Shown: positions 22,821-33,974 of the stretch, in pieces
How positions within the stretch are numbered: the first letter of the stretch is position 1
How the letters are laid out: the number at the start of each line of letters is the position of its first letter
Source: Cotesia glomerata
Lineage: Eukaryota > Arthropoda > Insecta > Hymenoptera > Braconidae
Reading direction: 5' to 3'
Assembly (NCBI RefSeq): GCF_020080835.1
Contig: NC_058158.1
Span: forward strand, 33,188,305 to 33,252,304
Length of the DNA: 64,000 nt
Program-made: the position numbers and the translations under genes
The notes under the pieces: generated by a model
Seen by the model: the letters and a program-made list of their open reading frames with translations, nothing else
Database searches by the model: none
Told to the model about the DNA's origin: nothing

Positions 22821-23245
22821 ATATTAGTTTATAAATGAAGAACGATAAAAGTTTTTCTCTGCATTTGTTATCGACTTGTTAGTTATATTGTTACTGTTTT
22901 TACAGTTGGAGTTTAAAAAACAAACAAAATCAAATATACAAAAATTTTGATAATAATTTTATTTGTTGTTTCAATATTTTCTCAATTGATTAATCAATCT
23001 TATTTGTACAAGTTTAAATTTTTTTAAGCGATGAACATTCCATATTTTTAATAAAATCATTTTATAATTTAACGTTGAAAATTTTGGTAAATTATTATTT
23101 AATTTTTAGGGCAATATTTTTTAAGGACACATTTTCCATATTTATTTCTTATTTCTTACTAGTTATTTTCCATACTTATATACAAATTTTACTCTTGCAA
23201 AATTTTGCAATTATGAGAGATAGTAAGTATATTTACAAAAGAGCG

Positions 23246-23483
23246 AATATGCGGATGAGAATTTAAACATTTGAGTTCGCATTGATTACCGCATGAATCA
23301 CAAATTTCATTTTCTCCGCATTCAGTCGGGCAATCATTGGCATAAACACCTTCAAAGTCACAATTTATTTATAATTTTGATAATTTAAAATTTAAAATCT
23401 ATAAAAATAAACTGGATAGAAATAAACTTACAAACGACAATAAATGTCAAGAGATGAATTTTGACCCACAAAAATCGAGATAT
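23246..23483 (-). pseudogene. TIL gene with lost start codon and missing last exon
   Basis: Signal-exon homology runs 23483-23432 on the minus strand with an intact GTAAGT donor, but the ATG is ATA (compare the intact neighbour starting at 24761). The Cys1-Cys5 exon starts at 23349 after AG and keeps CPTECGENEICDSCGNQCELKC. The codon for Cys5 has become Arg (HIRS instead of the NICPL seen in the neighbour), the usual donor is absent, and no Cys6-Cys10 exon is found downstream. Its TATATAAG promoter at 23549-23542 survives. It is a recently dead copy of the 24237-24761 gene. Confidence 0.75.
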
Positions 23484-24236
23484 TTTGAAAGTTATCCAGA
23501 GAATTCGTAAAATTGTTAGAAAAACTTCTATGTAGAAGTAACTTATATATTTTTGATAGGAGGAAAATTCAGTCGTATAACGTATGCAAGTTACACAAGT
23601 TGATAAGGATAATCAATGTGAAATGAATAAAAAGTTATCGCAATGTATAAAAAACAATTGACAAAAATAATAACCTGACGTTAGCGATTAATTGCAGGAG
23701 GAAACTTTTCATAAAAAAAAAAAAAAAAGAAAAAACAAATGACATATATATATTTTCAAAAATAAAATTTTTGATTATTTATGTAATTTTGATGTTTGAT
23801 CATAAACAGTTTAATGTTTCTACCTTCGTTTTATTAATCTTCAAACTTTAGTAAACTTTCATTATTTAGCTTCTTATAATTTAAAGTTACCTACCTTTCT
23901 TTATAGTAACATCAAAGATTCTTAAAATTGTTAGTTAATTCATTACAAATTAAATTTTTATACTCATCATAACGTATTATATATCATTATCACCTATCTA
24001 AAAATATTATTATGTAAAATATTATAAATGTTTATAAGTTAAACTGCACAATAATGTAAAATTGTATGTATATTTACTCTTTGCCATTCGGCAACTGCCT
24101 TGGCATAATTTATTGATAAACTAAACCAAACTAAACATAACTTTATCCAGAATTTAATATCTGATAAAATAATATTAAAATATTATCTAGTGAAGAATAT
24201 TTTTATAATATATTTTATAAGCCATCATAAGAGCAG

Positions 24237-24761
24237 TTATTTGTACTGTGGGCACTGGAGTTTATGAATGCATCTGCCAGTTAAATTGTCCCTTGCGTAT
24301 TCCGGGTCACAGGCACATGCTGGCGGGTTGCAGATCTACAAGAAAATATTATATACTTACAATATATATAAATTATAATATAATAAGACGTTATATTAAT
24401 TAAAGAAATCATAATTTATGGATGATTTAAAAAAATTGATAAAACAAAAAAACTACGAAAAAATTGTAAATTCAATTGATAAAAATTAATATTCGTAGAA
24501 CTAGTAAATTATACTTACGAGTGGACAAATATTTCTATGTATATCTTTGCAATTTAGCTCACACTGATTACCGCATAAATTACAAGTTTCGTTTTGTCCG
24601 CACTCGTTAGGGCATCCATCGGCATAAACACCTTCGAAATGTCATTTTGATTAATTTCAAGTTATAGTGGTAGAAAAAAAAATAATATTAATAATAATAA
24701 TAAACTTACATGCGACAATGAATGTCAAAAGAAAAATGTTAATCAACAGAGATCGAGCCAT
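24237..24761 (-). CDS. Single TIL-domain secreted protein, Leu at P1
   Basis: Minus-strand exons 24761-24710, 24631-24519 and 24335-24237 give 87 residues. Signal peptide (MARSLLINIFLLTFIVAC), then CPNECGQNETCNLCGNQC and CNPPACACDPEYARD, ten cysteines in TIL spacing. The loop reads CPL/IC, so P1 is Leu, as in chymotrypsin/elastase inhibitors of the Ascaris family. Two possible N-glycosylation sites (NET, NLT) are present. A TATATAAG promoter lies at 24827-24820. Intron phases are 1 and 0 as in the rest of the cluster. Confidence 0.85.
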
Positions 24762-25061
24762 TTTGAAATTGATTCAAAGAGTTTGTAAAACTGTATTAAT
24801 AACTGTTATGTTTAAACAACTTATATACTTTCACTAAAATAAAAATTCAGTTGCGTAACGTATGCAAGTCTACATAAATAGATAAGATTAATCAAGTTGC
24901 TATGAGTTATCGCATTGAAAAATTCATAGTTCAAGAACAATTGACAAAAAAACTATAATTGCTCTATATTTGATAACATATTTAATGATTTTATTTAGAT
25001 TCTTAGAAGAAGATAAATTTGTTATTATTTCTAAGCATTTTATTTTTTTTTTTTTTCTTAG

Positions 25062-25501
25062 TTAAGAAATATTTGAACTAAGAGAGTTTAAAGAACATTC
25101 GTTTTTAGGAACACATTTTTTATTTAAGTCGTCTCTGGCAAATCCTGGCTTGCATCGACATGCTGGAGGATCAAATCTCTGCAGATAAACAACAAATCAC
25201 TCAAAAATTGATTTAATATAAAATTTTCTTGTCAATTAAAAATTGTCATCAGTTTTAAGACTCACTAAAAGGCAAATCATTTTGTCTAATCCTGCATAGT
25301 TGACTTGACAGAGATTTTCGCATAGTTAAAAAAATTCATTTTCGCCGCATGGTTCACTACACATGTCGTCAAATAATGCTTCCGAAAATTTAATTATTTT
25401 AACAATAACAATAAAAATTGAGTATAGAGTAGAATAAGTCAAAAATATTTACTAATTACTATTGGTAAGAAAAAGAAATTAATGAATAAAAATCGTGACA
25501 T
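25062..25501 (-). pseudogene. TIL gene with an in-frame stop and a lost Cys6
   Basis: All three exons can be seen on the minus strand: signal exon 25501-25453 (MSRFLFINFFFLPIVI), Cys1-Cys5 exon at about 25382-25268 and last exon at about 25180-25062. The middle exon has an in-frame TAA right after a run of T (NEFF, stop, LCENLC), next to where a cysteine is expected. In the last exon the Cys6 codon reads Phe (RFDPPAC). Splice signals are still present. Both changes make a working inhibitor unlikely. Confidence 0.8.
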
Positions 25502-27179
25502 TTTAACTAGAACTTTTTTTTATTTTTTTATTTAAATGTAGATTCTCGTTCTGGTAATTAACTATAATAACTAAGTAAACAGAACTATTATTTGTTATAA
25601 CGATCGCTAAAATATAAAGATAGTGACTACCTTAAATATTGAGTGCAGTCAAGTTACTGTTGAAAGGTAATAGCAATAGTTAAAAGAGAGCGAAACTCGA
25701 TTAGAAATTGTTAAATATTTTTATTTAAAAATTTTCGAATAAAAATCTTATCTCATCATTCAATTTTGGGAACATGTCTGTTGTTTATTGTAAGCTGATA
25801 TTTTTAAATGTACTGATTGCTTACCTTCATGTCCTGTATAAACCTGGTGAGTAAAGTTTTAATAAAAATTAGTTGTTTAACACTCTGCAAAAGGGTGAAG
25901 TCTAAATTCTTGACAGAAGAAAAAAATTTCCCTTTTTTTAACAAGGTATATCATTAATTAAATAATGTTTTGATAATAAAAGAACATCGATTTAGTGTCA
26001 AATAAAAATGACATATTTCTGACAGATATTTTTTTAAAAAATGTGCATTTTAATACAAGTAGTCATATTAATTTTAATAATATCTGGAGCAATCTTTTTT
26101 GTCCTTTCGGTGTACAATCTAATATAAAAGATTAACATTAATTTCTAGACATAGTATTTTAATTTATTTTTAATTTTTTTAGCTTTTAAATTAGTGATGA
26201 AAATTTAACAATTTAGGAAAAAATCATTATCATTTATTCCTATGCATGTTAATAAATTTTTTTATAATCTATAATTTTTTTGTGGTTCTGATATTCGACG
26301 ATAACCATACGGAATCCCCTTGGGTGAGTAGAATGACAGTAATTTTATTGTTGGCGAAGAGAGCAAGCGATACCGAGTAAGATTGGAATTATTTGTAGAG
26401 ATATGAAACTCAGGTAATTGAAAAAATCAAATAAATAAAAATTTGGTAGAAAATATAACTAGGAAAATTTTCAAATTATACAAAAATTTCAAATAAATTG
26501 AAGGTTATATTAAAAAAAAACGAATAATAATAAATAAAAATTTTAAAAATATTTACAAACTTCATTTTTTTTTCTTTCCAATTCACGTATGCTCCACCGA
26601 TCAACTTGTTTTTAAAAAATTAATATTATTCATAATAATAACAAAATTGATAAGCAAATTAATGCATGCTTATGTAAGAGTGGATAAGATCGGCTTTGAA
26701 TTAATAATCACTATGCAGTTCATGGCCATGTATTATAATAATATAACATTGCATCTATGCAGCGATTGAATAATCATTCTATATTATATTTTCTATTTAT
26801 GATGAAAAAATTTTAAGTTTGAATATTTATCGATTTCTAAGTTTTTAATGAACTCACTTGAATTTTTTTGCAATGTATAATGAAAATATAATTGTTAGGT
26901 CTAATTAACCTAGTTAAATCAATGAAAATAAGTTAAAAATTTTATTTCATATACATCTGCGCTAATTCTTGCTTATTATTATTGTTTATTTTTATCTCGA
27001 CCTTATTTATCTCTTAAAAAATATGACTCAAGATTTTTTTAACTTTCCGCTAAGAAAATTAAAAATTCTTTGTTATGATACATTCATGGAAATTAACATC
27101 TAGACGAACGAATATTAACTATAAAAGCATATAAAATCAAAATTTTGATATCATAGTTTGCTTCTATAAACAAATTACC
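25502..27179. other. Spacer with possible exon relics
   Basis: AT-rich. An ATG at 25773 opens a hydrophobic stretch (MSVVYCKLIFLNVLIAY) ending at a GTGAGT donor, like a cluster signal exon, but no following TIL exon is found. Otherwise nothing recognisable. Confidence 0.35.
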
Positions 27180-27579
27180 ATGTCTTCTAAGGTTTTAGTG
27201 TTATTCATTGTTTTAATACTTGGTTCGTTGTAAAAAGTTATGAAAATGTAATAAAATTGGTCTAAGCTGTAGAAATAGTTTTAACTTTTGTGATATCTTA
27301 GGGTTAACTATGGCCTATTCTGACGGAGGTTGTGGTCCAAATGCGGAGTGGAAAAGCTGCGGAAGTGCTTGCGCCCCAACTTGTGAGTCGCCTAATCAAC
27401 TAGGAGTTTGTATAGCAGTAAGTATTTATATTTATTTTTCGTAGAACAACAAAAGAAACATACGATTTTTCAATTTTGTGTCTTATCTGTAGGTTTGTGT
27501 ATCCGGCTGTTTCTGCGAAGAAGGGTACCTTCGAGAATCCGATGGTACATGTGTCCAAGAATGTAAATCAAGGTCCTAA
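27180..27579 (+). CDS. Single TIL-domain secreted protein, Ala at P1
   Basis: Exons 27180-27222, 27302-27417 and 27493-27579 give 81 residues. The signal peptide (MSSKVLVLFIVLILGLTMA) is followed by CGPNAEWKSCGSACAPTC and CVSGCFCEEGYLRESDGTC, with ten cysteines. The loop reads CIA/VC, so Ala is at P1. The first donor needed to keep the frame would be GTTCGT, which is unusual; the nearer-consensus GTAAAA at 27230 leaves the second exon out of frame. Either the weak donor is used or the gene is impaired. The rest of the gene shows no damage, which favours use. Confidence 0.75.
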
Positions 27580-27830
27580 ATTTTGAGGATTTGTACAATT
27601 AAGTGCATAATTGATTAATAAATGCATTGCAGTTTTAATATGTCTCATTATTTTTCCCCAAACGATAAAAAACAAAAATAAAAGATTGAAAATAGGAAGA
27701 GAATTTTTAGTTTCAAATATAATTATATCATATCGAATATTATAAGATGGAAATTTGAATGATTAAGTTCCGCATTTTTGTCACTCATAAAGTTTTGACT
27801 TTCTGATATGCATGCTGATACGGGTGTCTT

Positions 27831-27837
27831 TATATAC
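27831..27837 (+). promoter_or_regulatory. TATA-like element before the 27877 gene
   Basis: TATATAC lies 46 bases upstream of the ATG, closer than in other cluster genes. Confidence 0.35.
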
Positions 27838-27876
27838 ACATCATATATTTTTGCAACTTTAATTTCGCAGGTAAAC

Positions 27877-28400
27877 ATGTCTCGATATATATTTTTTTTC
27901 TTGTCAGCTCTGTTGACTTTAACATGTAAGTATTTAATTGTCTATAATTGTTTGAAAAGACTTTGGTTTAAAATAATGTAAAAAGTATAATTTCAATTAC
28001 TAAAAAAGCGACTTATTAATTTTTATTTTTACTTTTTTGATTTGTTCTAGATGTAGAGAGCTTTGGCTGCGAAAAACATGAGCACTGCAGTATTTGTGGA
28101 CATTATAAGGAATCGCAGTGCTACGACTTTGTTAAAGCGCCTAATTTCATAGTAAGAACTAATAATGATATAATAATCTCTTTAAAAATATTGCTCTCTG
28201 CATGAGACGTATGACACATTATTTTTATTTTTTATTTGTAGCAATGCATCAGTGGATTGCGTCCAGGTTGTCGGTGCGACAAAGACTTCGTAAGGAATCC
28301 TCATTCAAAAAAGTGTGTGAAGAAATCCGATTGCTTTGTGTCAAGCTTAAGAGGATGGCGCGATAACATTATTGACTCTATCACCGATAAAATTATTTAA
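27877..28400 (+). CDS. Divergent TIL-like secreted protein with C-terminal extension
   Basis: Exons 27877-27925, 28051-28151 and 28242-28400 (phases 1 and 0) give 102 residues. The signal peptide is MSRYIFFFLSALLTLT. The cysteine frame is altered: CEKHEHCSICGHYKESQC in the first half, with no Cys5 before the intron (APNFI/QC). The second half is CISGLRPGCRCDKDFVRN plus two more cysteines, nine in all. About 22 residues follow the last cysteine (SLRGWRDNIIDSITDKII), which could form an amphipathic helix; this extension is absent from the other members. Family membership is clear from exon plan and the GCRCDKDFVRN core. Inhibitor activity is doubtful because the reactive loop is not conserved. 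Confidence 0.75.
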
Positions 28401-29114
28401 ATATTGTTTTTTATTATTTATAATTTATATTGATTGTTAAGGATTTTCACTAATTAATTAATCCTATGAAACATTGTGATTGGCCGGACAAATTATAGCC
28501 ATTGTGAGCGTGATACATTTACGAATAGAAATTATCATGATTAATGCAATAAATTATATTATAATTTTCAATGTTAATTGAAATTGAATTCGTATTGTTT
28601 TAGTACTATTTTGCATTAAAAGCTTTGATAATTATTTTATATTAATTAATGAAATATGTACATTTCATTGTTTGAATAAAGAAAAATAATATTTTATCAT
28701 TATATTTTGAAATTTTTTGTTTATTTAAAAACAAGTGAAACAAATCCTTTCAAAAATTAAAAAAATTTAATCTAATTAATGAAACTGTAATAATAATTAT
28801 AAAAAGATGATGTTTTATTGAATTGTTTTACTTATTTTAGTAAAAAAAAACTTCATCTAGAATAGTTAAAAAAATTCAGTAAAGTAGATAGTAACAAAGA
28901 GTTTAAAAATAAAATTAAGTTATGAAAAAAATAAATCAAAATTTGTTAACAGTTAAATTTTGTATCTAGCAGAAATAATTTCTTTTTAATTTCTATCTTC
29001 ATTAAAAGTGAAAATTTCTGTCTATTCTATCATTTGGAACGCGATGTCAATTGTTATTGATTACCGTGGATATAACTTTGAATGTCACTTGAATTTTCAT
29101 TTTTCAATAATGGC
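28401..29114. other. AT-rich spacer
   Basis: 3' flank of the 27877 gene. No exon or repeat recognised. Confidence 0.45.
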
Positions 29115-30200
29115 TTAACCCTTCGTAGGTAGCTTGTCTTTTCCGAACTAAGTCGGTCGCATGGTGAGCGATCCGCCGCCGTGTTAAAACGTACGCGCTG
29201 TTGCCAAATGTAAACTAATACTATTTCCTTGTGAGATAATGTATTTTTTCAATGTTTTATGATTAAATATAATTTTACTTTTATATTTTATCATAAATTT
29301 AATTGAATAACAAAACTTTTTTTTTATTTTTATCACATGTGACATAATTAAATTTAACATCTAAGACCAGATTATAAAATTATAATATGACATTAAATCT
29401 AGCTGTCACTTGACAATTTTTTGATTTTTTTAACAAACAAATTTTAAAAAAATTATTTTTAAAAAATTGCATCTTTAATTTTTTAAAACGTCTGAATGTC
29501 AATTTTTTTTATAATTATTTTTTGTCATAATTTATTTGTTACAAAAATTCTTAAAATTATCAAATATCCGCTAAATTAATTATCATAATTAGAATTAAAT
29601 TCAATCAAAAAAAATAATTTGAAAAATTGGCAACCATTGTTATTTTTTTTTTTTTTTAATTCGTTCACCTGAAATTTTTTTGTTTTTTTATTATTTAAAT
29701 AATTAGTAATATATAAAGCCAAACATCTGTTAATTTTAGTATAATGTATTATAAAATAATTTATTTACCAATTGTATTATTATTACTATTTTTATATAAA
29801 TAATATTTAATATGAGTGTAATTATTACATTATTTTGAACAAATCACAAGTTATAATGTAAACAGTAAAAACTAACCTCAAACATTACTTTATTTTTGTA
29901 CCTCACATGCGGTAAAACAGATTGAAATAGTAGCGGTAACGACATTTGGCAACAGCGCAGTTAGAAAATCTCCCGGAGGCTCACTCGCACCGGGCGGCAT
30001 AGCGCCGCCCGGTTCCGAAAATTGATTTTTTAAATTACTTCGTAAATATTTTTATGCTTTTTGATAACGTTACAATTTTTAGAAAGGTTAAAAGAATGGA
30101 CTTAATTTTTTTCAAAATTATCAATGAACTCAATTTCGAGAAAAAAAAAAAATGCAAAAAAGGCGGCGCCGCGCTCATTATGCGACTTACGAAGGGTTAA
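29115..30200. mobile_element. piggyBac-type non-autonomous element (about 1.08 kb)
   Basis: TTAA target duplications at 29115-29118 and 30197-30200 flank inverted ends CCCTTCGTA and TACGAAGGG. TTAA duplication plus ends starting CCC is the signature of piggyBac transposons. The ends are GC-richer with a GCCGCC/GGCGGC-bearing sub-terminal region, and the middle is AT-rich without a transposase frame, so it depends on an enzyme from elsewhere. Confidence 0.75.
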
Positions 30201-30263
30201 TTCAATTATAATCTATTTAAATAGTTCCACAGTCTATCGGCAGTTTCCTTTTCCTCCTATTTT

Positions 30264-30433
30264 TACAGTCGACGTTCTCTGTATTGGACCTCTCTGTATT
30301 TGACCGCTCTCTGTATTTGACCACATTCTTCCTCTGTATTTGACGATTTTACACAGATCTTATGGACAAGGACGAGTCAAGTACAAAGAATGGTCCTGTA
30401 CGGGCGAGTCAAATACAGAGAGCGTTGACTGTA
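30264..30433. mobile_element. mariner-like MITE (about 170 bp)
   Basis: Ends TACAGTCGACG...TCTCTGTATT and AATACAGAGAGCGTTGACTGTA are inverted copies bounded by TA. The interior repeats CTCTGTATTTGACC. Too short for any protein. Confidence 0.7.
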
Positions 30434-30648
30434 ATCAAAATAGAATCACAGCCATCAGCACTGTAGTATTATTTAATCAACATAACTTACTTAATATTCT
30501 GAATATTTTACTTTAAATATAAATTAATGTCATTATGATATTCTGGATTTAGAAGACCTAAAGGTTATGAACCTTTGAGTCTTCAATTGTTAAGTACCGC
30601 ACCGATGAAAAATTAACTTGATTCAAATGAGAAAATCTCCCGGGTCGA

Positions 30649-31924
30649 AAAATTTAAACTGATTTTAAGCTAAATGATCTGCATTTGAACTTATTGATCT
30701 GTATTTGAACTTTTAAAAACATTTTCATCTATATTTGATCTACTATTCAAATTATTTTTGATCTGTTTTAAGTCTAAATAACTTTTTAGTAAAATAATTG
30801 AGCAGCTATGAATATTTTATGCTGTTTCTAATCTAATGAGACTAAAAAGTTTTAAAAGTTTGATCGGTTTTTAGTCTAGTTAATTTGTAGATGTACTTTA
30901 TGTATTGTTTTCAAATTCAATATGAAATCTTATACTGTTTTTGACCTACAATTTTCACTCTAAATGTTCGAAGGCCAAAAGTCGACTAAGATAGTGACTT
31001 ATAATTTTTTAGACTCACAAGTATCTCATTAAAAATTATAAGTCACATTTATTTGAAAAAATAAATTAATTTATAATATATTCATGCGCTCTCTTGTTTT
31101 ATGAACTGAACGTCGATTATAACCTTATATCTGTTATATTTATTTGTCATAGCTTAACATTTCATGGATTATAAAAGTTTTGTAACTGCGAATATTAGTT
31201 GCAGTGATAACTAATAAATTTGTATTAACATACGTACATAAAATAGTTCTCATCGTTTGATTATTATGGATCTAAATCTAGAGTTTTCTAATTATCGTTA
31301 TTAAACACAATGTGAATACATCGACAAGATTAAAATGTTGACAAGATGACAAGATTAATGTTAAATTTTATACTTTCACGCATCATTTAATGAGCGATAT
31401 TCACTATTTGGTAGTGCGAAGAATACCGCTTGGTATACATTGCACTACGCAATAGTGAATAGTCACTATTTCAATTTCAGAGAATGAAAAGCTGTGCCCT
31501 GTAGAGGATCTTCGAGGACATGAATAAAATAATAATAAATAAATAAATATATTATTATTATTATTATTTTCATTATTATTATTATTATTATTACTATCTA
31601 ATTTGTAACAGGTCTGTTTTTGATCTACAGGCGATCAAAAACCGACTAAAAATTATGCAACGTTTTGGTCTGTTTTTGACCTTGATGCGATCAAAACCAG
31701 TTAAATGATTGTGTCAAAAAAAGTCTGATTTTGGTCTTGAAACAATAGAAAACAATTTTATTATAACATTAAAAATGATCTGAAATTGGTCCGAATTGGG
31801 AATAGTACGGGCAAAAATAGATTAAATTCTTATATAAAATAGATGCACATAATAAAATTAAATTGAATGAAAAATATTAAAAATTTTTATTAATCATAAA
31901 ACAGACTAAATTTTTTGACCCGGA
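30649..31924. mobile_element. TIR element of about 1.28 kb
   Basis: The left end CCCGGGTCGAAAAATTTAAA and the right end TAAATTTTTTGACCCGG are inverted copies. The interior has repeated GATCTG(T/A)TTTTGATC-type words and a short inverted repeat at about 31395-31475. No transposase frame is seen. Confidence 0.55.
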
Positions 31925-32375
31925 CTTAAACCAAGAACATCATTTTGAAGAATTTAACTATCCTGAATCGAGTTAAAATTTTTTAAACCAAGAAATTGTT
32001 CATGGATCAATTGACTTTTGCTTTACTTAAAAAATTTTCTGCTCGAGTCTTGGTTTTAGATTTTTTATCAGCACACTTTAATATTAACTCACTTCTTTGT
32101 CGCTTTATTTATAAAATGATTATATTTATTTTATATTGCCGGAAAAGATTCCAGTGTGTTTTCAAACAATATACAATAAATATTAGCGCTTATTTTCGTC
32201 CAAACAAGCCAAGCGATTATAAATTAGGTATCACACAGAAAATACCAGGAATAAACTTCCTTATTTTGTCAACACTCGCCGACTGTTTGCATCATGAGCA
32301 CAAGTCCGTCACTATAAATATGCTTCTGCAAATACAATTTGTACTCAGAAGTGTCAGTTATTTTTAAAAATTACC

Positions 32376-33974
32376 ATGACTCGATTCGCTCTGATTTTCG
32401 TTCTGTCGATTTTTATTTTTACATGTAAGTGAAACGGAAACAAAAGGATTTATATTCTATTTTTGGGCAGAATATAAGTACCTTTTTATGTACAATTTAA
32501 ATGACGTCAATTATTAATGCCATATTTCTCATATTTAAAGGTATGGATTGTTCAGCTTATAAAAAATCCTTATTTTCATCTTCTTATTCAAGTAATCCTA
32601 TATGCAAAAGTGGACGGACTCGTACTAAATTAACTCCACACTCGAGTAGCAAGGTATGTTAAGTAGATCATTTATTAATAACTTTTTTATATAACCTGCA
32701 TTGAAAATGTGAGTTTCAATGCCTGTTGAGCCAACCGAAACTAGACAATTTCAGACCAATGCGACTGTGCCGGGCAGGTATCAATTATTTCTTCCCGGCG
32801 GACAGAAAATGACGATTTTCTGTCCGCGAGGTGAAGTTGCAGCTTTATTTTCAATCCTATCAATTGTTTGTTTATTTTATACCTTTATAATTGTCATTCT
32901 AACCGTTAACTGTACTGACATATTATAATTCTGTTATTAAGCATAAATAAGAATGATAAAAGAAAACTTGTCAATTTACGAATAATGTTTGGTAAAAAAT
33001 AAACTATTACTTTCTATTTTATTATAAGTTTCATAATAATAGTATATTGTGTGACTAGGGATGAAACAAAACGATTTCAGACCAGTGAAGTTGCCTGCCC
33101 GAGCGAAGCGAGGGCTGGCATCACTCGGTCTGAAATCGTGTTTCATCCCGCGTCACACATTATATTTTTCATATAAGTTGCATTAAAAATGCTAGTTTCA
33201 ATGTCTGGAGCCAACCAGAACTAGATAGTTTCAGACGAACAGCGAAAATACCATTTTATTATGAAACTTATAATAAAATAGAAAGTAATAGTTTATTTTT
33301 TACCAAACATTATTCGTAAATTGACAAGTTTTCTTTGATCATTCTTATTTATGTTTAATAACAGAATTATAATATGTCAGTACAGTTAACGGTTAGAATG
33401 ACAATTATAAAGGTATAAAATAAACAAACAATTGATAGGATTGAAAATAAAGCTGCAACTTCACCTCGCGGACAGAAAATTGTCATTTTCTGTCCGCCGG
33501 GAAGAAATAATTGATACCTGCCCGGCACAGTCGCATTGGTCTGAAATTGCCTAGTTTCGGTTGGCTCAATAGGCATTGAAACTCACATTTTCAATGCACG
33601 TTATATGGAAAATGGTATTTTCGCTGTTCGTCTGAAACTATCTAATTCTGGTTGGCTCCAGACATTGAAACTAGCATTTTTAATGCAACTTATATGAAAA
33701 ATATAATGTGTGACGCGGGATGAAACACGATTTCAGACCGAGTGATGCCAGCCGTTGCTTCGCTCGGGTAGGCAACTTCACTGGTCTGAAATCGTTTTAT
33801 TTCATCCCTAGTCACACAATATACTATTTTCTTTGACTAGTCGATATCTACTCCGATTTTTTTTCCTTTCAGGGCACACATATTCTCACCAAAGGGACAA
33901 TGAGGTCTCCATATAATTTTAAACGATACAACGCAGGCGCTGCGCCATGTGCGTTGGCTTTATTGAAATATTAA
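32376..33974 (+). CDS. Small secreted peptide with TIL-gene exon plan but no TIL domain
   Basis: Exons 32376-32424, 32541-32653 and 33873-33974 give 87 residues. The signal peptide (MTRFALIFVLSIFIFTCMD) resembles those of the cluster. The first intron is phase 1 and the second phase 0, and the middle exon (113 nt) has the usual TIL exon size. The mature peptide is Ser/Lys/Arg/Thr-rich (KKSLFSSSYSSNPICKSGR, TKGTMRSPYNFKRYN) with only about three cysteines and no CGC core. The second intron is enlarged to 1.2 kb by an inverted-repeat element. Function unknown; it could be a cationic peptide derived from a TIL gene or an unrelated gene with a similar structure. Confidence 0.5.
32690..33832. mobile_element. 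Interleaved inverted-repeat element inside an intron
   Basis: Segment A (about 32690-33045) recurs inverted at about 33250-33608. Segment B (about 33040-33255, containing CGAGCGAAGCGAGGGC) recurs inverted at about 33605-33832. The order is A, B, inverted A, inverted B, not a simple palindrome. Two 69-residue open frames, one per A copy on opposite strands (32719-32928 and 33367-33576), are nearly identical. They probably reflect the repeat and not a gene. Confidence 0.8.

Noticed and set aside
26041..26127. 28-residue hydrophobic frame beginning MCILIQVVILILI
   Set aside because: No splice partner, promoter or homologous gene is visible; AT-rich DNA gives such stretches by chance.
32719..32928. 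69-residue frame and its inverted copy at 33367-33576
   Set aside because: It lies in an inverted-repeat element within an intron, and its conservation follows from the repeat; no signal peptide, domain or splice evidence.
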